Shown: one piece after another, positions 1 to 6,800 of the stretch
How positions within the stretch are numbered: the first letter of the stretch is position 1
Layout of the letters: each line of letters starts with the position of its first letter
Assembly (NCBI GenBank): GCA_035623515.1
Contig: DASPTH010000201.1
Span: 1-9,866, forward strand
Direction of reading: 5' to 3'
Length of the DNA: 9,866 bases
Origin: DASPTH01 sp035623515
Lineage (GTDB): Bacteria > Actinomycetota > Acidimicrobiia > IMCC26256 > DASPTH01
Translations under genes and position numbers: made by a program
Notes under the pieces: generated by a model
What the model saw: the letters and a program-made list of their open reading frames with translations, nothing else
Databases searched by the model: none
Told to the model about the DNA's origin: nothing

Positions 1-888
1 TGCGTAGTAGCCGATGAACTTGCCGTAGTACACACCGTCGCAGCTCGCCGCCGCGAGCGCGCCGCCGGTACCGGTGGAGATGAACGTGGGGTCGCGGAAG
101 CGCACCATGTTGAACGTCACCCACGGGACGACCACGCACGCGCCGGCGATGCACGCGACGACGCCGAGCCGGAAGCGACGACGAGAATCGATCGAGCGCG
201 CGAGGACCACGAGCGGGATCACCACGAGCGGGAAGAGCAGGATCAGCTCCGTGCGCGACAGCGCGGCGATCCCACTCGTCACTCCCATGAGCGCTGCGTT
301 GCGGCTGGTGGGCCTGCGCCAGAACGCGTAGGTCGCGAGCAACGCGCACGCCGTCGCGAGCACCGCGATCGACTCCGAGAGCAGCATGCCGTCGTTGATC
401 CAGAGTTCGGGGTAGAGGGCGGCGACACCGGCGGCGACGAGCCCGACGGCATTCCCTCCGAGGAGCCGGCCGAGGATGCCGATCACGACCACCGCGGCAA
501 CCCCGAGGAGCCCCGACACGAGCCGGTGGCCGGTGACCGACTCGACGCCGAGCCGCGACCACACCGCGAGGTAGAGCGTGTAGAGGGGAGGGTGCGCGGC
601 GCTCGCCCGGATCCGCCCGGCGTTGAGCCACAGGAACGGGTCGATGAACCAGTGGCCCTGCGCCAGCGCGTTGGCCTGCCAGTGGTAGTAGAACGCGTCC
701 CCGCCGAGCTTGTAGCCGAGGTACCCGACCCGGTCGGTGGTCGGGCGCCACCAGAGCACGTTCATCACGCGCACGGCGAGGGCGACGACCGCGAGCGCCG
801 CCAGTCCGAGCGCGAACGACTGCGTGCCCTGTGCGCGCGCGGCCGAGGTCTCGACGACGGGGGCCGGGGCGTCGGTGACGGTCGTCAT
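1..888 (-). CDS. GT39/PMT_2-like membrane glycosyltransferase, C-terminus beyond left edge
   Basis: Open reading frame of 296 codons from ATG at 888-886 to the window edge with no stop, so only the N-terminal part is visible. The product is a polytopic membrane protein of the GT-C fold (GT39/ArnT/PMT_2 type). Such enzymes usually move a sugar from a polyprenyl-phosphate donor to an acceptor on the outer face. After the first hydrophobic segment (about residues 20-42), the first outer loop carries an acidic residue followed by aromatics (LGGDAFYYH, D64), where GT-C enzymes hold the catalytic Asp. Next come an AHPPLYTLYLA loop and several membrane helices. A loop near the edge reads SCDGVYYG. 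The protein is a paralogue of its upstream neighbour, with aligned blocks throughout. Its start overlaps that gene's stop in an ATGA, implying translational coupling; only a weak GGGGTGG lies ahead. Donor and acceptor cannot be read from sequence. Confidence 0.85.
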   Translation of the reverse strand, partial: MTTVTDAPAPVVETSAARAQGTQSFALGLAALAVVALAVRVMNVLWWRPTTDRVGYLGYKLGGDAFYYHWQANALAQGHWFIDPFLWLNAGRIRASAAHPPLYTLYLAVWSRLGVESVTGHRLVSGLLGVAAVVVIGILGRLLGGNAVGLVAAGVAALYPELWINDGMLLSESIAVLATACALLATYAFWRRPTSRNAALMGVTSGIAALSRTELILLFPLVVIPLVVLARSIDSRRRFRLGVVACIAGACVVVPWVTFNMVRFRDPTFISTGTGGALAAASCDGVYYGKFIGYYA

Positions 889-2222
889 TCGGCCACCCCG
901 ACGGGCGTCCGGGTGTCGACCACCTCGGGTTGTCCCACGTCGGTACCCGGCGCGCGCCGGGTGCGCCACGCCGACCACATCGCGCAGAGGGTGACGGCTG
1001 CCAACACCGGCATCACCGAGTCGAAGGCGGCGCGGTACCTCGTGATCGGATAGCCGAGCACGGCGGTGAGCGTCACCGAGACGGCCACCGCGAGCATCGG
1101 GAAGATCGGCACGCGACGGCGGCGCATGAGGACGAGTCCGGCGATGGCGAACGGCAACAGCGCGTAGTACCCGATGAGGATGGCCCATGAGGTCACGTGT
1201 CCCCGCCGCTCGAAGACCTCGTTGAACTGTGCGTTCTGCGTCGGCCGGAACAGCTCCCAGATCCGACCCGCCCGCGCCAGGAGCACGATCGGAAGACGCG
1301 ACTCGTGCGCCTCGATGTAGTCGAGGCCCTTCTGGCGCGCGAGCTTGTCGACGACGGTCTCCTCGAGATGCGGTGAGTAGTTCTTCAACGAGCAGCTGTC
1401 GTCCCAGTAGCCGAGCTTCGGTCCGTAGTACGTCGCGTCGCAGTTCCCGTACGCGAGGACCAGGCCGAATCCGGTGCCGAGCACGGTGGGCTCCTGGAAC
1501 GTCGTGAGGTTACGGACCACCCACGGTCCCATCACCACGGCGCTCACCAGCGCCATGATGCCGAGCGCGCGGAACCGTCGTCCCCAGTCCCACCCCGGTG
1601 CCAACAGAGCGGCAGGAACGCCGAGGAGGACGAGCAGGATCACCCCCTCCGAGCGCGTGAGCGCGGCCAGGGAGAGGGACGCGGCAACGGCCGCAGCCAA
1701 CCACAGCGACGGTGCGCGCCAGAAACGATAAAAGGCGATGAGCCCGAGCACGACGAGGAAGCAGTAGAGCGTCTCCAGGCCGATGACCGAGTCGTTCGAC
1801 CAGAGCGGCGGGTACGCCGCGGCGAGGACTGCGGCGACGATGCCGACGCGGTCGCCGGCGATGCTGCGGCCGAGGACGCCGATCAGCACCACGGTCAGCG
1901 AGCCGAGCACGGCAGTCGAGATCCGGTTCTCGATCTGGGTCGTGAAGCCGAGCTTGGAGGGGATCGCGAGGAACATCGTGTAGAGCGGAGGGTGGAGAGC
2001 GGTCGGTGCGCTGCGGTGCTGGCTGTACAAGAGGAACGGGTTCGTGAACCAGCGGCCGTCGGCGAAGAGTTGCGCTTGCTTGTTGTAGAACCACTCGTCG
2101 GACAGGGTCGGCCACGAGATCCGATCCCGCACGGGCCCGAGGATGTACCAGATGCGCCAAGCCGCCGCTGCGCAGCCGATGAGGGCGAGCCGCGCGTAGA
2201 ACCGCCGGGACGCCACCATCAT
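885..2222 (-). CDS. GT39/PMT_2-like membrane glycosyltransferase (full length)
   Basis: A complete 445-residue polytopic membrane protein of the GT-C class, probably transferring a sugar from a lipid-phosphate donor outside the membrane. The N-terminal helix is followed by an outer loop with the acidic pair LSDEWFYN (D42, E43), the expected catalytic position. A TALHPPLYTMFLA segment, several helices and a TRSEGVILL block follow. The later outer loop GNCDATYYG...GYWDDSC contains two cysteines that could form a disulfide, and GYPITRYR lies in the C-terminal part. I chose ATG at 2222-2220 because a TAGCGT box lies 8 bases upstream, as at other genes here. An in-frame GTG at 2267 would add 15 residues (RTLAPGRSL...) and place the start inside the divergent promoter region. 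It is the first gene of a two-gene minus-strand operon whose second member is a paralogue. The family call is firm; the sugar specificity is unknown. Confidence 0.88.
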   Translation of the reverse strand: MMVASRRFYARLALIGCAAAAWRIWYILGPVRDRISWPTLSDEWFYNKQAQLFADGRWFTNPFLLYSQHRSAPTALHPPLYTMFLAIPSKLGFTTQIENRISTAVLGSLTVVLIGVLGRSIAGDRVGIVAAVLAAAYPPLWSNDSVIGLETLYCFLVVLGLIAFYRFWRAPSLWLAAAVAASLSLAALTRSEGVILLVLLGVPAALLAPGWDWGRRFRALGIMALVSAVVMGPWVVRNLTTFQEPTVLGTGFGLVLAYGNCDATYYGPKLGYWDDSCSLKNYSPHLEETVVDKLARQKGLDYIEAHESRLPIVLLARAGRIWELFRPTQNAQFNEVFERRGHVTSWAILIGYYALLPFAIAGLVLMRRRRVPIFPMLAVAVSVTLTAVLGYPITRYRAAFDSVMPVLAAVTLCAMWSAWRTRRAPGTDVGQPEVVDTRTPVGVAE

Positions 2223-2226
2223 GCGC

Positions 2227-2265
2227 GCGAACGCTACCAGTGACCTCCCGGGGGCGAGCGTTCGC
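2227..2265. promoter_or_regulatory. 9+9 bp perfect inverted repeat in divergent promoter region (possible operator)
   Basis: GCGAACGCT at 2227-2235 and AGCGTTCGC at 2257-2265 are exact reverse complements with a 21-bp spacer, giving arm centres 30 bp apart (about three helical turns). The left arm covers the -10 box of the minus operon, and the right arm lies upstream of the plus-strand -10 box. This placement suits a dimeric regulator acting on both operons. A GC-rich palindrome of this size can also arise by chance, and no regulator gene is in view. Confidence 0.35.
2231..2236 (-). promoter_or_regulatory. -10 box (TAGCGT) of the GT39-like operon
   Basis: On the minus strand TAGCGT fits the actinobacterial TAnnnT -10 pattern. 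It lies 8 bases before the ATG at 2222, so transcription would begin at or within a few bases of the start codon (leaderless). No convincing -35 element is seen. The box overlaps the left arm of the inverted repeat at 2227-2265, so a protein bound there could block it. Confidence 0.45.
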
Positions 2266-2286
2266 ACGAGCTGAGCGCGGCCCGCG

Positions 2287-2292
2287 TAAGCT
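2287..2292 (+). promoter_or_regulatory. -10 box (TAAGCT) of the AT3-SGNH operon
   Basis: TAAGCT matches TAnnnT and is followed by 10 bases and then GTG at 2303, consistent with a leaderless or nearly leaderless message. It supports choosing the GTG at 2303 over the in-frame GTG at 2240, which lies upstream of this box. No clear -35 hexamer is visible. Confidence 0.45.
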
Positions 2293-2302
2293 ACCGCGCA
2301 TC

Positions 2303-4384
2303 GTGGACCCGAGCGTCCTCTCCCAGTCGCGCCGCTCGCGTCGGCTGCGCCGGCAGGCCGCGGTACCGCAGTACTCGTACCAGCCCGCGCTCGACGGCAT
2401 CCGCGCCTTCGCGGTGGGCAGCGTGATGCTCTACCACGCCTCGCAGTCGTGGGCGATCGGCGGCTTCCTCGGCGTCGACGCGTTCTTCGTGTTGAGCGGA
2501 TTCCTCATCACGACGCTGCTCGTCACCGAATGGGCGGGTCGGGATGCCATCGACCTCAAGGGATTCTGGACCAGGCGGGCCCGCCGGCTGCTCCCGGCAC
2601 TCGGGGTGGTGATGCTCGGGATCGTCTTCTACGCGGCCGTGTTCGCCGCGCCGGGCGAGGTCGAGAAGATCCGTTCCGACGGCTTCGCCACCATCGGGTA
2701 CGTCGCGAACTGGAAGTTCATCTTCGCCGGGCAGTCGTACTTCGACCAGTTCACGCAGCCGTCGCCGTTCCGCCACATGTGGTCCCTCGCGATCGAGGAG
2801 CAGTTCTACCTGATCTGGCCACTCATCGTCTTCGGCATCCTCTTCTTCACGCGCTCGATCCGGGCGCTGCTCGCGGCCGCGTTCGCGATGATGATCGGGT
2901 CGGCGCTGCTCATGGCGGTGCTGTACCAGCCCGGCCACGACCCGTCCCGTGTGTACTACGGCACCGACACCCGCGCGCAGTCGCTCCTCATGGGCGCGAT
3001 CGCCGGGATCATCGTGTTCTGGCACGGGCCGCTCCGGTCGCGCCTCGCGCTCCGGGTGCTCAGGCTCCTGGCCCTCGTCGGGGCCGTCTACACGCTCTGG
3101 CTGTGGTCGACCATGTCGGAGCGGTCGAACGCGCTCTATCGCGGTGGGTTCCTGCTGGCGTCGCTCGCGGTCGTCTTCGTGATCGTGTCGGTGACCCAAC
3201 CCGACCGCGGTCTCCTCGGCCGCGCGCTCTCGTGGGCGCCGTTGCGCTGGATCGGGATGATCTCGTACGGCCTGTACCTGTGGCACTGGCCCGTCTACCT
3301 CACGATCACCGGTACCCGTACCGGGCTCGAGGGCAACGAGTTGCTGTTCGCACGGTTGCTCACGACGGTCGCGTTCGCCACCGCCTCCTTCTACCTGGTC
3401 GAGCGGCCGATCCGGCGCGGCACGTTCCGGCTGCCGCGTCCGGTGTTCACCGCGCCAGCGGCGGCGGGAGCCCTCGCCCTCGCCCTCGTGCTGTCGACGG
3501 CCGGGGCCGGACCCACACCGGCCAGCGCCGCCCAGAGCGCACTCTCGAAGAAGCTGCCGTCGAACGCCACCGCCAGCTCGTCGCCGCAGCCCACCGCCCT
3601 CGCGGCGAACGCGGGCACGCCGAGCACCACGGCGCCGCCGGCGCCCGTCCGGGCCCTGGTGGTCGGCGACTCCGTCGCCGTCTCGCTCGGTGAGGGTCTC
3701 GACCGCTACACCGCGGACGACCCGGCCATCAAGAGCGTCGACGGGGGCACGCTCGGGTGCGGGATGCTGCGCGACGGCCAGGTCGACATGGGTGAGCAGC
3801 TCTACAACCAGGGGAGCGAGTGCAACGACTGGAACGATCGGTGGCTCGATCCCATCAACGCGATCCATCCCAATGTCGTCGTGCTGCTCACGGGGGCGTG
3901 GGACGTCCTCGACCGCAAGATCGACGGGCAGTGGTACTCGCCCGGTGAGGTCTCGTTCGACCGCTACTTCCTGTCCGAGCTCGACCAGGCGACGCAGTTG
4001 CTCTCGTCGCAGGGCGCGAAGGTCGTGATCCTCACCACACCGTTCTTCTACCGGCCCGAGCTGGTCGGCCAGACCGGGCACGACTGGCCCGAGTACGACC
4101 CCTGGCGCGTCGACCGCATCAACGCGCTGTACCGGGACTTTCTCGAGGCGCACCCGAACCGGTACACCCTCATCGACTTGAACCGCTACGTGTCACCCGG
4201 CGGCAAGTACACCGCCTCGCTCGACGGCGTGCCCCTGCGAGCCGACGGCGTCCACTTCACCCTCGAGGGCGCCGAGCTCGTGTCGCGCTGGCTCGCGCCC
4301 CAGCTCGTCGAAGTGGCGCGCCAGCCGGCGACCGACCTCAAGCCCGTCGAGACCTTCGACCGCCGGCAGTTGCGCGCGGAGTGA
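2303..4384 (+). CDS. Acyltransferase-3 / SGNH fusion, surface glycan O-acyltransferase
   Basis: A 693-residue OafA/OatA-type protein that probably moves acetyl groups across the membrane and onto a surface polysaccharide or peptidoglycan. The AT3 membrane domain spans about residues 27-400. It shows LDGIRAF (D31, R34), YHAS (H45), FFVLSGFLITTLL, a basic RRARR (91-95) before LLPAL, SLAIEEQFYLIWPL (E165, E166) and YGLYLWHWP (322-330). A final hydrophobic helix leads to an Ala/Ser/Thr/Pro-rich linker (about 415-450) and an outer SGNH domain. That domain has VVGDSVA with nucleophile S457, and DGVHFT with D648 and H651. Block III reads GAWD (531-534) instead of G-x-N-D. GTG 2303 is chosen because a TAAGCT box lies 10 bases upstream; GTG 2240 would add 21 basic residues. 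It is the first gene of an operon with the MBL gene 10 bp downstream. The acceptor polymer is unknown. Confidence 0.93.
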   Translation: MDPSVLSQSRRSRRLRRQAAVPQYSYQPALDGIRAFAVGSVMLYHASQSWAIGGFLGVDAFFVLSGFLITTLLVTEWAGRDAIDLKGFWTRRARRLLPALGVVMLGIVFYAAVFAAPGEVEKIRSDGFATIGYVANWKFIFAGQSYFDQFTQPSPFRHMWSLAIEEQFYLIWPLIVFGILFFTRSIRALLAAAFAMMIGSALLMAVLYQPGHDPSRVYYGTDTRAQSLLMGAIAGIIVFWHGPLRSRLALRVLRLLALVGAVYTLWLWSTMSERSNALYRGGFLLASLAVVFVIVSVTQPDRGLLGRALSWAPLRWIGMISYGLYLWHWPVYLTITGTRTGLEGNELLFARLLTTVAFATASFYLVERPIRRGTFRLPRPVFTAPAAAGALALALVLSTAGAGPTPASAAQSALSKKLPSNATASSSPQPTALAANAGTPSTTAPPAPVRALVVGDSVAVSLGEGLDRYTADDPAIKSVDGGTLGCGMLRDGQVDMGEQLYNQGSECNDWNDRWLDPINAIHPNVVVLLTGAWDVLDRKIDGQWYSPGEVSFDRYFLSELDQATQLLSSQGAKVVILTTPFFYRPELVGQTGHDWPEYDPWRVDRINALYRDFLEAHPNRYTLIDLNRYVSPGGKYTASLDGVPLRADGVHFTLEGAELVSRWLAPQLVEVARQPATDLKPVETFDRRQLRAE

Positions 4385-4394
4385 CGATCCCTCG

Positions 4395-5819
4395 ATGCGG
4401 TTCACGATCATCGGGCACTCGTGCCTGTACGTCGAGACGAGCGCGGGGACGATCCTGGTCGACCCCTGGCTGCTCGGGTCGTGCTACTGGCGATCGTGGT
4501 GGCACTACCCGCCGACACCCGAGCCGCGCCCGGAGTGGCTCGCGCCCGACTACGTCTACCTGACGCACCATCACTTCGACCACTTCCACTTCCCGTCGAT
4601 GCGCCGGATCGATCGCGGCGCGCACGTGCTCGTGCCGCGCTTCGGTGTCGACGTGCTCGCCGGTGAGGTGCGCGGGCTCGGCTTCGACGAGGTGATGGAG
4701 CTCCCGCATGCACAAGTCGTGCAACTCGGTCCCGACGTGCGCGTCGCCTCGTACCAGTACGGCACCGATGACACCGTCTTCGTCATCGCCGACGGCACCG
4801 ACGTCCTCGTCGACGTCAACGACAGCAAGATCCGCGGGAGAGCCCTCGCCCAGATCCGCGACGAGTTCGGGACCCCGACCTTCGTGTTCAAGAGCTACTC
4901 GTTCGCGCAGGCCTACCCCGTCTGCTACACCGCGGACGACCCGGCCGACCTGACGCTCATCACCCGCGACAGCTACATCGACGACTGGGTCGCGGTGGTC
5001 TCTCGACTCGAGCCCCGCTACGGCGTGCCGTTCGGGAGCATGGTCGCCTTCCTCCATCCCGAGAGCCGGCACGTCAACCCGTACCTCGTCCCTCCGGCCG
5101 ACGTCGTGGCGCAGTTCGCGGCTCGCGCGCCGAGCTCGCCCACCCAGGCGGTGCAGATGGACCCCGGCGACGCGTGGAGCTCCGGGGGCGGGTTCGAGCT
5201 CGCGGGCGTCGACTGGTACACGGATCGTGAGCGCCGGCTCGACGAGCTCGCGGCGCGCGTGCGGCCCCGGATCGAAGCGCAGAGCCGGGCCGAGGCCGGG
5301 GTCACCCTCGACTGGGAGCGGTTCGCCGAGTACTTCCGCGGCTTCCTCCACGCGTTCCCGCCCGGTGTGATCGGCCGATTCGCGCTGCGGCGGCCCGTCG
5401 TGTTCGAGGTCCCGTCGTCGCCGCTGCGGTTCTGGGTGCTCGACTTCCGCCGGTCGGCCGTGTACCGGCTGTCCGAGCCGCCCCCCGACACCGCCAGCAT
5501 CGTGCGCGTCAACGAGGGGATGCTCGCCGACGCCATCGAGAAGCACCTCGTCCACGTCGTGCACGGTTCGATGCGGATCGCCGTCCATCTCCGCCCCGGC
5601 GGCGCCGGCGACGACATCACGTTCTGGGCGCTCCTCGTGCCGTGGGAGCTCGGCTACCTGCCGCTCCACCGGTCGCTGAACCGCCGGCTCGCCGACGTGG
5701 GCTGGCGCCGCCGCCGCGAGTTCCTCGACTGGGCCGGTGCGTTCCGGGCGGGCAGCGGCTCGGGCTCGCTGTTCGAGCGACTGTCGGGCCGGTTCACGAC
5801 GCCGTCCGCCGGCGCCTGA
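4395..5819 (+). CDS. MBL-fold protein resembling the CMP-Neu5Ac hydroxylase MBL domain, with extra C-terminal domain
   Basis: A 474-residue soluble protein with no signal peptide. It opens with a beta-lactamase-fold core (MRFTIIGHSCLYVET, LVDPWL) and the metal motif HHHFDH (H58, H60, D62, H63). Further blocks are SYQYGTDDTVFVI, LVDVNDSKI (N142, D143), SYSFAQAYPVCY (168-178) and VPFGSMVAFLHPESRHVN (211-228). From memory, these resemble the MBL part of CMP-N-acetylneuraminate hydroxylase-like proteins (NDCK, A-x-x-x-P-x-C-Y and PFxS...F...E...N patterns), but no Rieske domain is present. Residues about 330-425 form an alpha/beta region that may be SCP2-like (weak inference). The canonical third MBL histidine is not obvious. 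The nearest Shine-Dalgarno is GGAG at 4378-4381, 13 bases ahead, rather far; coupling with the AT3 gene 10 bp upstream is likely. Substrate unknown; a nucleotide-sugar or glycan-lipid role is suggested by context only. Confidence 0.85.
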   Translation: MRFTIIGHSCLYVETSAGTILVDPWLLGSCYWRSWWHYPPTPEPRPEWLAPDYVYLTHHHFDHFHFPSMRRIDRGAHVLVPRFGVDVLAGEVRGLGFDEVMELPHAQVVQLGPDVRVASYQYGTDDTVFVIADGTDVLVDVNDSKIRGRALAQIRDEFGTPTFVFKSYSFAQAYPVCYTADDPADLTLITRDSYIDDWVAVVSRLEPRYGVPFGSMVAFLHPESRHVNPYLVPPADVVAQFAARAPSSPTQAVQMDPGDAWSSGGGFELAGVDWYTDRERRLDELAARVRPRIEAQSRAEAGVTLDWERFAEYFRGFLHAFPPGVIGRFALRRPVVFEVPSSPLRFWVLDFRRSAVYRLSEPPPDTASIVRVNEGMLADAIEKHLVHVVHGSMRIAVHLRPGGAGDDITFWALLVPWELGYLPLHRSLNRRLADVGWRRRREFLDWAGAFRAGSGSGSLFERLSGRFTTPSAGA

Positions 5820-5832
5820 CTGGGTCAGACGC
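5812..5832. terminator. Hairpin across two convergent stop codons, possible bidirectional terminator
   Basis: CTGAC at 5816-5820 and GTCAG at 5824-5828 pair perfectly around a TGG loop. After one mismatch, GCG (5812-5814) pairs with CGC (5830-5832). The two stems contain the TGA stops of the MBL gene (plus) and the methyltransferase (minus), which lie 5 bp apart. There is no U-tract, so factor-independent termination is uncertain, and the stem is short. Confidence 0.3.
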
Positions 5833-6610
5833 GCGGGCGTGCGGCGATGGCGAACAGCCCCGGCGTGGTCGGCTCGATGCGGTCGGTGAGGAAGAAGTGC
5901 GAGTGGTCGATGCCGGAACCGATGCCCGTCGTCGCGGGGCCGAGCGCGCGGTACACGCTCGGCAGCATGCGTTCGTAACTCCACACGTACCAGGCGCGCG
6001 GGATCCGCTGGCGGATGCGGAGCGGATCGAGCTTCAGGATGCGCTCGCCGCTCGCACGTCGGCGCGCGAAGTCGGCCCGGGCCTCGGGTGACCCGTCGAT
6101 ACCGAGGACCTCGACGTCGTGGAAGAAGAGCCGGAGCAACGACGCCAGCTCGGGTGGCTCGAACGGGTGGACGTGGAACGGGTTCTCGAAGTCGGCGGGC
6201 CGGTTCGGGGTGATCACGTACACCCGGCCCGGGTCGGCGCAGACCCGCGCGAGCTCGGCGACGTGGCGCTCCGGCGCGAAGAAGTGCTCGATGATGTGCG
6301 ACGAGCAGACCGCGTCGATCGACCCGTCGCGGATCCCGAGGGCGGCACCGTCCATCGCCGCGAACCGGAGCCCGCGTTGCGCGAGCGCCCGCGCGGCGTC
6401 GACGGCGGTGGTGGCGTCGAGGTCGAGGCCGACGACGGTGCGGCCGGGCGCGGCGAGGACGGCGGTCTCTTCGCCGACGCCACACCCGACGTCGAGGACC
6501 CGCCCCGAGCCGAGGCGATCCCGGACCTCGCGGTACCCGGCGGCGTGGAACGCGAGGAGGGAGTCGGGTGTGGCACCCGGCAGCGGGCGCTCCCCGGTGA
6601 GCCGGGCCAT
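5825..6610 (-). CDS. Class I SAM-dependent methyltransferase (Methyltransf_11/25 type)
   Basis: A 261-residue cytoplasmic protein with a Rossmann methyltransferase core. The SAM-binding glycine loop VLDVGCGVGEE lies at 38-48, the acidic end of strand 2 is GLDLD (61-65), MDGAALGIRDGSIDAV (86-101) matches motifs II-III, and the HIIEHF and TPNR segments follow. The N-terminus RLTGERPLPGATPD recalls the RxTGERxxPG opening of methyltransferases found in glycan clusters. The C-terminal part (HSHFFLTDR) is less typical. Length fits a single-domain enzyme. ATG at 6610-6608 is supported by a TATCGT box 9 bases upstream. It is divergent from the GT4/AftD operon and convergent with the MBL gene. Likely methyl acceptors are a sugar or glycolipid, from context alone. 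A small-molecule or quinone methyltransferase is possible. Confidence 0.9.
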   Translation of the reverse strand: MARLTGERPLPGATPDSLLAFHAAGYREVRDRLGSGRVLDVGCGVGEETAVLAAPGRTVVGLDLDATTAVDAARALAQRGLRFAAMDGAALGIRDGSIDAVCSSHIIEHFFAPERHVAELARVCADPGRVYVITPNRPADFENPFHVHPFEPPELASLLRLFFHDVEVLGIDGSPEARADFARRRASGERILKLDPLRIRQRIPRAWYVWSYERMLPSVYRALGPATTGIGSGIDHSHFFLTDRIEPTTPGLFAIAARPRV

Positions 6611-6612
6611 AC

Positions 6613-6800
6613 GGAGCGAACGATAGCGAGCCGGGTATCCGGGCGAGCCGTGAGCGACCTGTGGAGGAGGAGCGAACGAGAGCGAGCCGGGTATCCGGGC
6701 GAGCCGTGAGCGACCAGTGGAGGAGGAGCGAACGAGAGCGAGCCGGGTATCCGGGCGAGCCGTGAGCGACCAAGAGAGGAGGAGCGAACGATGGCGAGCG
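6613..6800. repeat. 56-bp tandem repeat, three full units plus start of a fourth
   Basis: Units begin at 6613, 6669 and 6725 with an exact 56-base period, and a fourth copy continues for about 20 bases from 6781 (17 of 20 matching). Each unit starts GGAGCGAAC and ends in a GAGGA-type purine run. Units 1 and 2 differ at 2 positions, and units 2 and 3 at 3. Each full unit holds the near-palindrome GCCGGGTATCCGGGC (6630-6644, 6686-6700, 6742-6756). Because 56 is not a multiple of 3, the array is unlikely to code. It fills most of the region between divergent genes. Only the edge units carry gene signals: unit 1 has the TATCGT box of the methyltransferase, and unit 4 has an ATG preceded by AGGAGGAG. 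Confidence 0.93.
6620..6625 (-). promoter_or_regulatory. -10 box (TATCGT) of the methyltransferase gene
   Basis: On the minus strand TATCGT fits TAnnnT and ends 9 bases before the ATG at 6610, implying a leaderless message. It lies in the first 56-bp repeat unit; units 2 and 3 have a G in place of the key base and lose the box. It shares TAnCGTTCGC with the minus-strand promoter at 2231-2236. Confidence 0.45.

Noticed and set aside
885..2267. GTG at 2267 as the start of the full-length GT39-like gene
   Set aside because: It would put the start within the inverted repeat and upstream of the TAGCGT box, and add residues without membrane or family features; ATG 2222 fits the local promoter pattern. 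It cannot be fully excluded.
2240..2302. GTG at 2240 as the start of the AT3-SGNH gene
   Set aside because: It lies upstream of the TAAGCT box and would overlap the divergent operon's promoter; the added 21 residues are basic low-complexity sequence.
2291..4153. Minus-strand open frame of 620 codons opposite the AT3-SGNH gene
   Set aside because: Its translation is dominated by Arg, Glu, Asp, Gly and His with no domain, and it mirrors a well-supported gene; long antisense frames are expected at this GC content.
4338..6773. Minus-strand open frame of 811 codons spanning the MBL gene, methyltransferase and tandem repeats
   Set aside because: It crosses two recognisable genes in wrong frames and translates the 56-bp repeats into Arg/Ser/Pro-rich sequence; there is no domain and no start signal.
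6613..6800. CRISPR array interpretation of the 56-bp repeats
   Set aside because: Units are contiguous and near-identical over their whole length with no unique spacers, and no cas gene is present, so it is a tandem repeat.
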